Below, one piece after another: positions 1-7,448 of a stretch of DNA of 22,475 bases. The stretch is from Pontiellaceae bacterium (GTDB lineage Bacteria > Verrucomicrobiota > Kiritimatiellia > Kiritimatiellales > Tichowtungiaceae). The stretch covers positions 1-22,475 of the forward strand of contig JAOZMR010000010.1 in NCBI GenBank assembly GCA_029934215.1. Direction: 5' to 3'. A program made the translations under genes and the position numbers. Each line of letters starts with the position of its first letter. Positions within the stretch are counted from its first letter, which is position 1. The notes beneath the pieces are model-generated. The model worked only from the letters and a program-made list of their open reading frames with translations, did no database searches and was not told the DNA's origin.

Positions 1-130
1 CGCGGGTTACTTTTTTATCGTTTGCTGGAAATGTCTGTGCGAACAAGCCCCGTCCAACGAAAGGCAATTATAGGAGGTAAAAAACCATATGGTGTGGTCG
101 GTTGAGTAAAGTGCATACCCAATTAGGTTA
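1..130 (+). mobile_element. IS1595-family transposase C-terminal remnant, left copy
   Basis: From position 7 the frame reads LLFYRLLEMSVRTSPVQRK, which I recognise as the C-terminal end of an IS1595/ISXO2-type transposase, and stops at 103-105. The stretch aligns with 11010 to about 11137 with few substitutions and one inserted base near 110, so these are two copies of the same element in direct orientation. The copy enters from outside the window. It breaks off near 130, before the IS right end that survives in the other copy, and there it abuts the truncated DUF1524 gene. Non-functional remnant. Confidence 0.75.
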
Positions 131-133
131 ATT

Positions 134-1081
134 GTGCGGAACGATATGCCCAAACATCTGCACGTCCTTGCCTCAACTACATTTTTTGACCGGTTTTTTG
201 ACAAGGTTTTGAATGTTAATCACTGGAGCGGTTTCGATCGGGATCGTTGCGATAAGATCGATGTGAAGATTGAAGATTTAGAATCACTGATTTTTCACAG
301 GTTTGAATTTGAAAAGATCAGCCAGAACTTTGGGTCCGAAGCTCGTTGCGCACTTAAGTTTCTCCGCTCGTGGTTTTTGGGTGGGTACAATCGTTATCAG
401 TATCTGCCGATTCTCTTTGGTTGGAAGTTCAACGCCGAGCAGGCGCAGCTTGAACGGTTCGTTGTGGAGGTGACAAAGCTGTTCACTTGCTATGGAATTG
501 TGTGGCACAAAATTACAGCCGGGCGACGGAATCCAGCGTATGAACTGCTGCAAAAGATCGTTGTTTCGAGTGAGTCCGTCGAAGATGTGTTCGCTGAAAT
601 TCACAACAGCCGCGTTGGAAGGAAGGCTGAGTTGACTGAAATTCTTACGGAGCGAAGCATTGCCCATTTAGGGCGCGAAAAAAATCTCATTTGCCGAACC
701 TCCGCAATGCTGGATGAGCTTGGGCTTGATGAGAAAAGTCAGAAATCTCCAGAGGCTTTGGTTAAGCTTTTATTCGGCACAAAAATAGACATCGAGCATA
801 TAGAGTCGGCCAACCATAAAGACGGCAGCAAGCGTGAGAAAATTTGGGATGAGTGGAAAAAAGAGTTGCATCAAATTGGCAATCTCATGGTATTGGAGAT
901 GACGAAGAATCGTTCAATAAGCAATGAGGGATATGTTGGAACAAAACTTCCAGTTTATGAAGGGAGTGATTTTTCTATCGCGCAACGGCAGGCGCGGGAG
1001 TTCAAAACGTGGGATCTGGAATCTTGTAAACAGAGAAAGTACACCGAAATTGATCGGCTTGTGAGGCATCTTTGCGGCTGA
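134..1081 (+). pseudogene. C-terminal fragment of a GmrSD-like DUF262/DUF1524 nuclease
   Basis: The last ~100 residues carry the DUF1524 HNH-like signature: D219-I-E221-H222, then G-N250-L and N259-R-S-I-S-N264. In complete family members this domain follows an N-terminal DUF262 domain with a DGQQR motif. That whole half is absent here. The reading frame opens only at 110, just after a stop at 107-109, and the sequence upstream is the IS1595 remnant, so the gene was probably truncated by the IS or a deletion beside it. The GTG at 134 is the first usable start, but no convincing ribosome binding site precedes it. It ends 173 bp before the intact DUF262-DUF1524 gene, separated by a nested-palindrome spacer. 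A near copy of its last codons occurs at 10112-10151. The surviving part may be untranslated or give a lone HNH-like domain. Family confident, function of fragment unknown. Confidence 0.8.
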
Positions 1082-1103
1082 AACCCTCGCTCTCGGTTCG
1101 TAG

Positions 1104-1203
1104 TTTCCAACCCTTGGAAAAAGTCGCCGCTGTTTTTTCCAAGGGCTGGAAACGTTCTGTTGGTTTTATTTAAATATTTTTTCTCCTCGGTCGCCCAGTG
1201 TCC
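1104..1203 (+). repeat. Nested-palindrome spacer, copy 1
   Basis: Two 17-bp palindromes of the form TTTCCAA-NNN-TTGGAAA (1104-1120 and 1136-1152) are near inverted copies of each other, so the pair can fold as two small hairpins or one long ~19-bp stem with a GC-rich loop. An AT-rich stretch follows, then the box GGTCGCCCAGTGTCC at 1189-1203, about 50 bp before the next start codon. Related copies sit at 3744-3835 and 10174-10265. The hairpin could end transcription of the gene upstream. The box could be part of the next gene's leader. Both roles are inferred. Confidence 0.8.
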
Positions 1204-1254
1204 GACCGGGTGTGGTTTGATGGGTTTAAATTATAAAAGAAAGGAATACATATT

Positions 1255-3720
1255 ATGGAAAATCAATCGGTTGAAAATCATTATGCCTTAGCAGAGGTTG
1301 CGGGGTGTGCGGACACAGGTCGTCATTTAAATCTCCCCCAGATTCAACGAAGTTTAGTTTGGAAGGCCGCTCAGATCGAGTTGCTTTGGGATTCGATCTT
1401 GCGAGGATTCCCTATCGGGTCATTTGTTGTTGCTGAGTTTTCAGATAATGATGATAAGGCTCCTTTGCAACTCTTAGATGGGCAACAACGAATGAATGCC
1501 ATAAAGCTGGGCTACAATCAGTTTGGAGAGGAAGAAACCGAAAAGGGGCGCGCTCCTGTTTTGTGGCTCGATTTGGCTCCGAGGGAAGCAGGGCAAAGTA
1601 CCCGAAAGTATTGGGCGCGCCTTTGCACACCTGCTCATCCGTGGGGATATAAAGCCAACGATAAATGCGATGTTTTGAACACCGTTGAAAAGCGAAATGC
1701 CTGCGAGAAATACAAAGCCACCGACCCTTATAAAGCACAGGTTTTTGAAGCTTGGCCACATGACGCAGAGTGTCCTGTTCCTTTCGCGTGCCTTATTTAT
1801 GCTGCTGAAGTTGCCGAGAATGCGGCGGGTTTTGTCGATGCGGTTATTGCTCAAATAAAGGATGGCACTTGCTTTACTGTTCCCGAGAACTGGCATCAGA
1901 AAGTTGGTGAAGTTGCTGTCCGAGAAAGCCTCAAGGGAAAGGCTGCGGATTTGTACGGCGCTTTTAACCGACTAAAATGCTATCGCGTCTCCACGGTTGC
2001 TCTTCCTTCAGGGTTCCTGAAGGAAAAAACGCAAGCAGATCAATTGGGGTCAATGGAGTGCTTTTTTGAACGAATGAATACTGGAGGGACTCGAATCAGC
2101 GCAGAAGACCTTTTCTATTCAACCGTTAAAGCTAATTTCAAGGAGTTTAAGCTTAAGGAACATTGCGATATGTTGGCGGAAACGGTGATGCCACCGTCTC
2201 ATTTGGCCATCTTGAGTTTCAGACTCGCGCTAACCCTCCTGCCAGGAAATGAGAAGTTGCAAAAACTACATGGAACACCTGGCTTGCCGGCAATCCGAAA
2301 AATTGCAAGAGATGTGGATGGCGATGACTATAAAGCTATTAAGCACATGTGGAGTGACTCGGGTTCTCAGATTGGAAAATGTCTTAATACGGTTCGTGGC
2401 TGGATCTCCTATGATAAATGTTCAGATGGGTTGCCGCCTGTTTTGCGCCTAAGCCTGATCCTGCATTCTCCAGATGTATTCTTGTTGTTGCTATGGCTCG
2501 CCGAGAAGGATGGACAACTGGATGGAAAGGTTGCTCGCCAGCTTGCGACGCTTTTGCACTGGTTTGCCGTCGATACGCAGAAAGCCTGTAATGCCATCAT
2601 TGAAGAATGCGAAAGGGAGGGAGTTTCAATAGAGGCTATTCAGCGAGGGATCGCCTGGTCGGTAAATAAAAATTATATCCTTGCGCCGTATTCACCGGAT
2701 GTCTTGAAAGAAGAGGAGCGATGGGAATGGTGTGAGGAGTGGAGCTGGTGGACTGCCTGGGGGGAAAAGACACCCTGCATGGATTGGATTAACAGGATAA
2801 AAGATCACGGGCTACGGTCTGGGACGACAGCGAATGAGTTGATTTTATACGCGCAACGAGAATATCTGGACAAGACGTTTAAAGGATATAACCCCGCTGA
2901 TCCTGTTTTGTTTGGAGAGAGTAATCGTCCGTGGGATATGGATCATATCATTCCAAAATCATGGATTGTTGGGGCGAAAGGAAGAAAGCGAACACCTTGG
3001 ATTGGGCTATGTGAGCAATGGGCGCACTCCGCCGGAAATCTCGCCGCTATTCCGTTTGGGATTAACCGCTCAAAAAGCAATTCTCAGGAATGGAATGAAT
3101 ACGAAAATCAAGACCATAAAGAGGGCCTTCTTTATGAGGCACACAAAATACAGAATAACATTCGAGAGAGCGGTGATATGGCAACAGAATTCGCATCTTG
3201 GTCAAAAAATCGAATGATTAAAGTGTATGAGCGGTGGTTTGATGGTTTGGATTTGAAAAGTCTCTTGGAGTTTCAGAGTGAGAGCCTCCCTGAATCAATT
3301 CGCCTGCGAAAAGAACTTTTTGAGCAGATAAAAGAAGAGCTTGGCACCGATGCTGATATATTCTTTGCGCAAAAAGATGATCAATATCCAGTATCATTAA
3401 ATACTGCGCACGAGTGCACGAACTGGTTAACCGTGGGCGTTCCCTTAGAAAAATGCATGCCATGCATAACGATAGGAGAGCTTAGGAGTGATGGGCTGAT
3501 TAAGCTTAAATTTGGAGTTCGCATGGCTCCCGGAGAGAAGCAGATAGATGCTGAATATAAAAAAGGGGTATTTGAGAAATTAGCCAAAGACGATGACTTG
3601 TTGGAGCTTCATGTTAATGGATGGTGGTATCTCTATTATGGAGAACACGTCTCTTTTGATCAGAGAAATATTTTGTCTTATGTCTCTAAGATAAAAAAAT
3701 GTATAGAGGCGTTAAAATGA
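1255..3720 (+). CDS. DUF262-DUF1524 protein, GmrSD-like type IV restriction nuclease
   Basis: An 821-residue protein with both GmrSD halves in one chain. The DUF262 (GmrS-like, ParB/Srx-fold) part has LPQIQRSLVW at 27-36, L74-DGQQR79 (nucleotide-binding motif) and FFERMNTGGTRISAEDLF at 270-287. The DUF1524 (GmrD-like) HNH part has D561-M-D563-H564-II followed by S592-AGNL and N604-R-S-K. Known family members cut modified DNA, such as glucosylated hydroxymethylcytosine phage DNA, using NTP. Whether this one does is inference. About 130 residues after the HNH form a C-terminal region I do not recognise, possibly target or modification recognition. The ATG at 1255 follows AAGAAAGGAAT at good spacing. 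Nested-palindrome spacers lie on both sides, and the truncated paralogue and a DUF2779 nuclease are its neighbours, which suggests a defence cluster. Confidence 0.9.
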   Translation: MENQSVENHYALAEVAGCADTGRHLNLPQIQRSLVWKAAQIELLWDSILRGFPIGSFVVAEFSDNDDKAPLQLLDGQQRMNAIKLGYNQFGEEETEKGRAPVLWLDLAPREAGQSTRKYWARLCTPAHPWGYKANDKCDVLNTVEKRNACEKYKATDPYKAQVFEAWPHDAECPVPFACLIYAAEVAENAAGFVDAVIAQIKDGTCFTVPENWHQKVGEVAVRESLKGKAADLYGAFNRLKCYRVSTVALPSGFLKEKTQADQLGSMECFFERMNTGGTRISAEDLFYSTVKANFKEFKLKEHCDMLAETVMPPSHLAILSFRLALTLLPGNEKLQKLHGTPGLPAIRKIARDVDGDDYKAIKHMWSDSGSQIGKCLNTVRGWISYDKCSDGLPPVLRLSLILHSPDVFLLLLWLAEKDGQLDGKVARQLATLLHWFAVDTQKACNAIIEECEREGVSIEAIQRGIAWSVNKNYILAPYSPDVLKEEERWEWCEEWSWWTAWGEKTPCMDWINRIKDHGLRSGTTANELILYAQREYLDKTFKGYNPADPVLFGESNRPWDMDHIIPKSWIVGAKGRKRTPWIGLCEQWAHSAGNLAAIPFGINRSKSNSQEWNEYENQDHKEGLLYEAHKIQNNIRESGDMATEFASWSKNRMIKVYERWFDGLDLKSLLEFQSESLPESIRLRKELFEQIKEELGTDADIFFAQKDDQYPVSLNTAHECTNWLTVGVPLEKCMPCITIGELRSDGLIKLKFGVRMAPGEKQIDAEYKKGVFEKLAKDDDLLELHVNGWWYLYYGEHVSFDQRNILSYVSKIKKCIEALK

Positions 3721-3743
3721 GGTACCGAGGCTCGTGGTGGTTT

Positions 3744-3835
3744 TTTCCAGCCCTTGGAAAAAGCCGCCGTTATTTTTTCCAAGGGTTGGAAATGCTCGGG
3801 GTTTTATTTAAATTTTCCGTGGTCGCTCAGTGTCC
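3744..3835 (+). repeat. Nested-palindrome spacer, copy 2
   Basis: Palindromes at 3744-3760 and 3776-3792 again form a mutual inverted repeat around a GCCGCCG loop; one arm has A to G, giving a G-T pair in the long stem. Then comes an AT-rich run and the box GGTCGCTCAGTGTCC at 3821-3835, 67 bp before the DUF2779 start. It starts 23 bp after the stop of the DUF262-DUF1524 gene. The sequence from the second palindrome to the start codon is closely matched at 10206-10339. Confidence 0.8.
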
Positions 3836-3901
3836 TGCTGGGTTTGATCTATGTAAATTTCTGCCCAAAATGAGATTGAGAAGAAAAGGAGGAGCAAGAA
3901 G

Positions 3902-5377
3902 ATGTCGAAAATATTGTCCAAGTCAAAATATTGCACGGGGCTAAAGTGTCCGAAGTTGTTGTGGGTTCATTTCAACGATAAGGGGCGGTTGCCGGAGTGG
4001 GACGCATCGGTGCAGGGGCGGTTCGCGCAGGGGGATACGGTCGGCGATTTGGCGAAGTCGTTCTATCCGGATGGCGTTGAGATCGGTTTTCGTCCTTGGG
4101 CGTTTTCGGAGATGATCGCGGAAACGGCGGAGGCGGTGAAGCTGCGTAAGCCCATTTTTGAGGCGGCGTTTGGTCAGAACGGCGCGTATGCGCAGGCGGA
4201 TGTTTTGGTTCCGGTCGAGGGGGATGCGTGGGATGTTGTGGAGGTGAAGAGCTCAACGTCGGTGAAGGATGTTTACTTGGACGATTTGGCGTTTCAGTTG
4301 TGTTTGTACGAGTCAGCGGGGCTGTCGATTGATCGCTGTTTTGTGATGCATATTAACAATCAGTATGTGCGTCAGGGAGCGATTGAGGCGGATAAGCTGT
4401 TCGTTAAGAAAGATGTGACGGACGAGGTGCGCCAGCGGTCGATTCATGTTCGGGAGAAGATGGAAGAGATGTTCGAGACCATCGCGTTGCCGGAATGCCC
4501 AGAGGTGGCGGCTGGAGGTCAGTGCTCTTCCCCGTATGCCTGCCCGTTAATTTCTGAGTGCCAAACCCCTCTGCCAGAAAACTCACTTCATGATTTCTAT
4601 CGGTTTTCAGGAAAGAGAAAGAAGCATTTGGCGGATGAGGGCGTTTTGACCATTCCGGATTTGCCAGACGACTATGCGTTAAGCTGGCGAAACGAGATTG
4701 TGCGAGAGGCGGTTCGGACAGGGGAACCACAGGTGAATCGCGAGGCGATTTCCGAATTTTTGGATGGGTTGCGGTTCCCACAATATCACCTCGACTTTGA
4801 AACCTTTCATATTCCGATTCCCGCATACGACCAGTCGCGACCGTATCAGCCAATGCCGTTTCAATTCTCATTGCATATTTGGGAGTCGATGGATTCTGAG
4901 CCGAAGCATATTGAGTTTCTTTCGGATGGAAAAAACGACCCGAGAAAAGAAATCCTGGAAAGCTTGCGAGAGCATATCGGCCCCGCAGGCGATGTCGTTG
5001 CGTATAATCAATCATTTGAAATCGGTCGGCTGAAGGAGTCTGCCGCTGTGTTCCCTGAATATCAGAGTTTTGTGGATGGACTGATTCCGCGCTTTGTCGA
5101 TTTGTTGGTTCCGTTTCGGTCGTTCGTTTATTATCACCCCAAACAATGCGGAAGCGCGTCCCTTAAAAAAATCCTGCCCGTTCTCGTGCCGGAGTTGTCG
5201 TATGACGAGCTGGAGATTGGCGACGGAATGGCGGCCAGCGCGGAGTATGCGCGGGTCACCTTTTGCGATGTCTCCGACGAAGACCGCGCCCGAGTCCGCG
5301 CCGCCCTGTTGAAATATTGCCACCTCGACACCCTCGCTCTGGTCCGGATTATCCAAGCCTTGGAACGTCTCGTGTAA
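3902..5377 (+). CDS. DUF2779 protein: Cas4-like nuclease fused to DnaQ-like exonuclease
   Basis: A 491-residue protein with two nuclease-like halves. The N-terminal half has a PD-(D/E)XK core, D100, E114-V-K116 and Q132, with N-terminal cysteines C11/C16 and a later cluster C208, C214, C220. This recalls the 4Fe-4S arrangement of Cas4/AddB nucleases, though spacing differs from classical Cas4. The C-terminal half is the DUF2779 domain with DEDD-exonuclease-like motifs: D298-F-E300, N369-QSFE373, and H474-L-D476-T near the end. Length is normal for the family and no catalytic-type residue is obviously lost. The ATG at 3902 follows AAAGGAGGAGCAAGAAG, a strong ribosome binding site. It lies downstream of the GmrSD-like gene, separated by a nested-palindrome spacer. 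Biological role of the family is not established; DNA processing or phage defence is inferred from domains and neighbours. A collapsed copy is at 10337-10420. Confidence 0.85.
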   Translation: MSKILSKSKYCTGLKCPKLLWVHFNDKGRLPEWDASVQGRFAQGDTVGDLAKSFYPDGVEIGFRPWAFSEMIAETAEAVKLRKPIFEAAFGQNGAYAQADVLVPVEGDAWDVVEVKSSTSVKDVYLDDLAFQLCLYESAGLSIDRCFVMHINNQYVRQGAIEADKLFVKKDVTDEVRQRSIHVREKMEEMFETIALPECPEVAAGGQCSSPYACPLISECQTPLPENSLHDFYRFSGKRKKHLADEGVLTIPDLPDDYALSWRNEIVREAVRTGEPQVNREAISEFLDGLRFPQYHLDFETFHIPIPAYDQSRPYQPMPFQFSLHIWESMDSEPKHIEFLSDGKNDPRKEILESLREHIGPAGDVVAYNQSFEIGRLKESAAVFPEYQSFVDGLIPRFVDLLVPFRSFVYYHPKQCGSASLKKILPVLVPELSYDELEIGDGMAASAEYARVTFCDVSDEDRARVRAALLKYCHLDTLALVRIIQALERLV

Positions 5378-5404
5378 GGCCGGGGGAGAGAGTTTCACCA
5401 CGGA

Positions 5405-5500
5405 TGGCAAGCGAGACGCTCGCGCTACTTTCTGTTCGTTCCTCGTGGTCAAAAAAGCGGTTGGTTGAGTTTTCCAATATTTGGAAATGAGTCGGGGAGA
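5405..5500 (+). repeat. Direct repeat flanking the toxin-antitoxin module, left copy
   Basis: This ~95-bp stretch holds the REP-like word GCGAGACGCTCGC (5411-5423), the phrase AAAAAAGCGGTTGGTTGAG and the palindrome TTTCCAATATTTGGAAA (5471-5487). It recurs in the same order and orientation at 6555-6644. The two copies closely bracket the PIN/AbrB module. Confidence 0.75.
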
Positions 5501-5511
5501 TGTTTTTGGAC

Positions 5512-6169
5512 CTATAGATATTTGTCGGCGAAGGGTTTTGATTTTAGGACTTCAATGCCCCGGTAGCCGTTGATGTCTAGAAGGTGTTTATCGCCGCTAC
5601 AGATGATTTTTGCGCAAGAGTGTAAGGCGGCGGCGATAAATTTGTCGTCGTCGGGGGCGGCGGAAACTGGCTCGGCGAGCGTTGTGTCCGAAATCATTTC
5701 GGCATTTGTTAAAATCCATTCTAATACCGTTTTGTGGTCGTTGGGGTGTCTGCGCGAGAGTCGTTTTGCAACGTCTCGGTATTCAATTAATATCGCAGGG
5801 GACATCACCAGTTTGATGCGTTTTTCCTATTACCGCAAAATCCGGTTAGATTTGGTGTAACTCTTTATGCATCAATATATTTCGCGAACATATACTTCAC
5901 CAAATCAGGTGTGCAGTTCACATCATTATTCGTCATAGAACCACGAAATACTGTATGTCGTCCCAATGTCAGCCAAGATCAGTCAGAAAAAAAGACGGGG
6001 ATGATCGAGTATATCCTTCTGCAACATGCAGACCGGTAACGGGTTGCATGCAATCCAACCGAATTTTGCGGTAATAGCGTTTTTCGTAGCAGACCTCAAG
6101 AATATGCGAAGGGATGCCGCCAAAGAAGATGGAGGAGATGATTACGTTGGTGTCGAGAATGACCTTCAT
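5512..6169 (-). pseudogene. PIN-domain toxin (VapC-like), split by an inserted element
   Basis: The gene reads on the minus strand in two pieces. Positions 6169-6077 give the N-terminus, MKVILDTNVIISS and on to residue 31, with the first PIN acidic residue D6. Positions 5826-5512 give the rest, including EYRDVAKRL and APDDDKFIAAALHS with the later acidic residues. Between them is a 251-bp element. Removing the element and one copy of its 8-bp target duplication restores one continuous frame (YEKR joined to IKLVMSPAIL) of about 132 residues, normal for the PIN_3 family. Such proteins are RNases neutralised by a cognate antitoxin. The start overlaps the antitoxin stop in an ATGA at 6169-6166. 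As it stands the N-terminal piece runs into element sequence and ends early (stop at 5971-5969), so the toxin is very probably dead. The C-terminal piece has a GTG-ATG pair at 5808-5803 but lacks the first catalytic residue. Confidence 0.88.
5827..6077. mobile_element. 251-bp MITE-like element with inverted repeats and 8-bp target duplication
   Basis: The ends are CTATTACCGCAAAA and its complement TTTTGCGGTAATAG. The match continues inward to about 25 bp with two mismatches (TCCGGTTAGATT on the left against AATCCAACCGAA on the right). The host bases CGTTTTTC appear on both sides, 5819-5826 and 6078-6085, as an 8-bp target site duplication. No transposase fits inside, so it must have been moved in trans. 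An 8-bp duplication fits several IS families, including IS1595, but the ends do not look like the IS1595 remnant end at 11167-11183. Family unassigned. Confidence 0.88.
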
Positions 6170-6429
6170 GCCTTTGCCCGCACGGCTTGGATGGCATCGT
6201 CAATGTTTGATTTTTTGAGGCCGGCTTCTTTTGCTTGTTTGTGAACTTTTTTCAGTAGCGTTTTGAATTCTTCCGGCGGAGGTGGCTGAATGGTTTTCAG
6301 GATTACCGTGTCTTCGTATGCGACGACAACGAATTGATTGCCCGAGTTGAGGTGCAGTGCTTTTCGTATGGATTCGGGGATCACGACTTGACCCTTGGAT
6401 GTCATTTTTGTTGTGGCGAGTGTTTGCAT
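6166..6429 (-). CDS. AbrB/MazE-type antitoxin
   Basis: An 87-residue protein whose N-terminus, TTKMTSKGQVVIPESIRKAL, is the classic swapped-hairpin SpoVT/AbrB DNA-binding fold found in antitoxins of PIN and MazF toxins. The charged C-terminal half (FKTLLKKVHKQAKEAGLKK onward) would be the toxin-binding tail. It is the first gene of the pair and overlaps the toxin start by 4 bp (ATGA), typical of translational coupling. The ATG at 6429 follows AAAGGGGAAAT. A 16-bp palindrome just upstream (6444-6459) is a plausible autoregulatory operator. The gene looks intact although its toxin is interrupted, so it may persist as an orphan antitoxin or repressor. Confidence 0.88.
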   Translation of the reverse strand: MQTLATTKMTSKGQVVIPESIRKALHLNSGNQFVVVAYEDTVILKTIQPPPPEEFKTLLKKVHKQAKEAGLKKSNIDDAIQAVRAKA

Positions 6430-6443
6430 ATTTCCCCTTTACG

Positions 6444-6459
6444 TTCTTACTGGTAAGAA
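6444..6459 (-). promoter_or_regulatory. Palindromic operator candidate for the AbrB antitoxin
   Basis: TTCTTAC-TG-GTAAGAA, with perfect 7-bp arms, ends 14 bp upstream of the antitoxin start and just before its ribosome binding site. AbrB-type antitoxins commonly repress their own operon by binding such palindromes. The role here is inferred from position. Confidence 0.5.
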
Positions 6460-6536
6460 AACATGGATGGTTGAGTTATGCAAAATTATTCATAGGGAAA
6501 ATGCAGAAACGGTGCTCTCGGTTGGTTTAAAGTAGT

Positions 6537-6644
6537 GCGAGCGTCTCGCATGAATGGCAAGCGAGACGCTCGCCAAACTTTCTCTTCGTGGTTAAAAAAG
6601 CGGTTGGTTGAGTTTTCCAATGTCTGGAAACGAGATGGGGAGAG
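6537..6644 (+). repeat. REP-like hairpin plus right copy of the flanking direct repeat
   Basis: GCGAGCGTCTCGC (6537-6549) and its exact complement GCGAGACGCTCGC (6561-6573) form a 13-bp stem with an 11-nt loop. The stretch from 6555 onward repeats 5405-5500, including AAAAAAGCGGTTGGTTGAG and the palindrome TTTCCAATGTCTGGAAA (6614-6630). The same hairpin recurs at 10422-10462. An apparent 125-residue frame across this region (6535-6912) is made of repeat sequence and is not called a gene. Confidence 0.8.
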
Positions 6645-6649
6645 AGTTC

Positions 6650-6720
6650 CCGCGGATGGTAAAACGTCCCGCGGATCAGGATCGTTTCATTTCATCCGTG
6701 GGGCGTTTTACCATCCGTGG
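6650..6720 (+). repeat. Long imperfect hairpin (27-bp arms)
   Basis: Arms 6650-6676 and 6694-6720 are complementary over 27 positions with three mismatches that can wobble; the core CGGATGGTAAAACG / CGTTTTACCATCCG is perfect. The loop is 17 nt. The phrases before and after the left arm (AGAGAGTTCCCGCGGAT and CAGGATCGT) recur at 10675-10700 without the middle of the arm. Confidence 0.7.
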
Positions 6721-6764
6721 GGGCTGCTGTTTTTTGGCAGGACGATTTTCCGGAGCCGGCTTTT

Positions 6765-6818
6765 GCCGAGTATAACTCGGCTCTACGGAAGATGCGTGGA
6801 ACCGAATTGCATTCGGTT
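6765..6818 (+). repeat. Two adjacent small palindromes
   Basis: GCCGAG-TATAA-CTCGGC (6765-6781) and AACCGAAT-TGC-ATTCGGTT (6800-6818) are perfect short hairpins in the 470-bp gap between the antitoxin and methyltransferase genes. They are not followed by a T-run, so they do not look like ordinary terminators. Confidence 0.6.
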
Positions 6819-6847
6819 GTTTTTGTTCGGCATTATTTTCCCCCCTC

Positions 6848-6862
6848 GGTCGCTCAGTGTCC
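6848..6862 (+). promoter_or_regulatory. Conserved leader box GGTCGCTCAGTGTCC
   Basis: The 15-bp word is identical to those at 3821-3835 and 10251-10265, and one base away from 1189-1203. Here it lies 46 bp upstream of the methyltransferase start, without the nested palindromes seen in the other copies. In three of four places it precedes a start codon by roughly 45-70 bp. Function unknown. Confidence 0.5.
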
Positions 6863-6908
6863 CACCTGTTGTGCGAAGGTACTCGCTTAACAGTAAGGGA
6901 GGGTTTTC

Positions 6909-7448
6909 ATGAGCCGACAATTAACATCCAAGGAGTTGAGGGCGGGGAAGGTTTCGCGGGCGGAGTTCGCAACGATTCCACGCCGGAAAATCGCGATTGT
7001 GCTGGATGGAATTAAGAGCGGGTCGAATTTGGGAAACATCTTTCGGGTGGCGGATGCGATGCTGATCGAAAAGGTTTGGGTTTGCGGGTCGGAATCGGTG
7101 TTTAGCACAAAGTTCAAGCGGGCTTCGCGGAAGATTGAAACGTGGGTGGATTGGGAGTGCCGAGATGATGCAGCCGCATTGGTCGCAGAACTGAAGCAGG
7201 CGGGGAATTCGATTGTTGCGATGGAGTTGTGCGATAAAAGCGAACCGCTGTTTTCTATGGAATACATCCAGCCGCTTGTGTTGGTTTTTGGCGGAGAGTC
7301 CGCCGGAGTTTCGCCGGAGGTGCTGCGTTTATGTGACGGGTGCGTTTATCTTCCAATGCTTGGAATGGGAAACTCGATTAATCTCAGCAATAGCGTCGCC
7401 ATTGCATTGTACGAAGCGACGCGGTCGTTTTTCTTTGAAGGAGAATGA
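6909..7448 (+). CDS. SpoU/TrmH-family RNA 2'-O-methyltransferase
   Basis: A 179-residue SPOUT-class methyltransferase, expected to transfer a methyl group from S-adenosylmethionine to a ribose 2'-OH of tRNA or rRNA. Motif 1 is N40-LGN43-IFR46 (the catalytic arginine region), motif 2 is FGGESAGVSPEV, and motif 3 is MLGMGNSINLSNSVAIALYE, which forms the trefoil-knot cofactor site. It lacks the extra N-terminal substrate-binding domain of RlmB types, so it is closer to small TrmH/TrmL-like proteins; the exact target cannot be named. The ATG at 6909 follows AAGGGAGGGTTTTC. It stands alone between repeat-rich gaps, with the conserved leader box upstream. It is a housekeeping-like gene inside an otherwise accessory region. 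Confidence 0.88.
   Translation: MSRQLTSKELRAGKVSRAEFATIPRRKIAIVLDGIKSGSNLGNIFRVADAMLIEKVWVCGSESVFSTKFKRASRKIETWVDWECRDDAAALVAELKQAGNSIVAMELCDKSEPLFSMEYIQPLVLVFGGESAGVSPEVLRLCDGCVYLPMLGMGNSINLSNSVAIALYEATRSFFFEGE

Noticed and set aside
1104..3835. Integron attC sites and cassette array
   Set aside because: The spacers are folded repeats between genes, but the R/L core boxes do not match the attC consensus (GTTRRRY with RYYYAAC) and no integrase is present in the window.
3699..3944. 81-residue open frame spanning the spacer
   Set aside because: Overlaps the end of one gene, the spacer and the next start in a different frame; a repeat artefact.
6535..6912. 125-residue open frame
   Set aside because: Built from REP-like and palindromic repeats, no domain, and no ribosome binding site.
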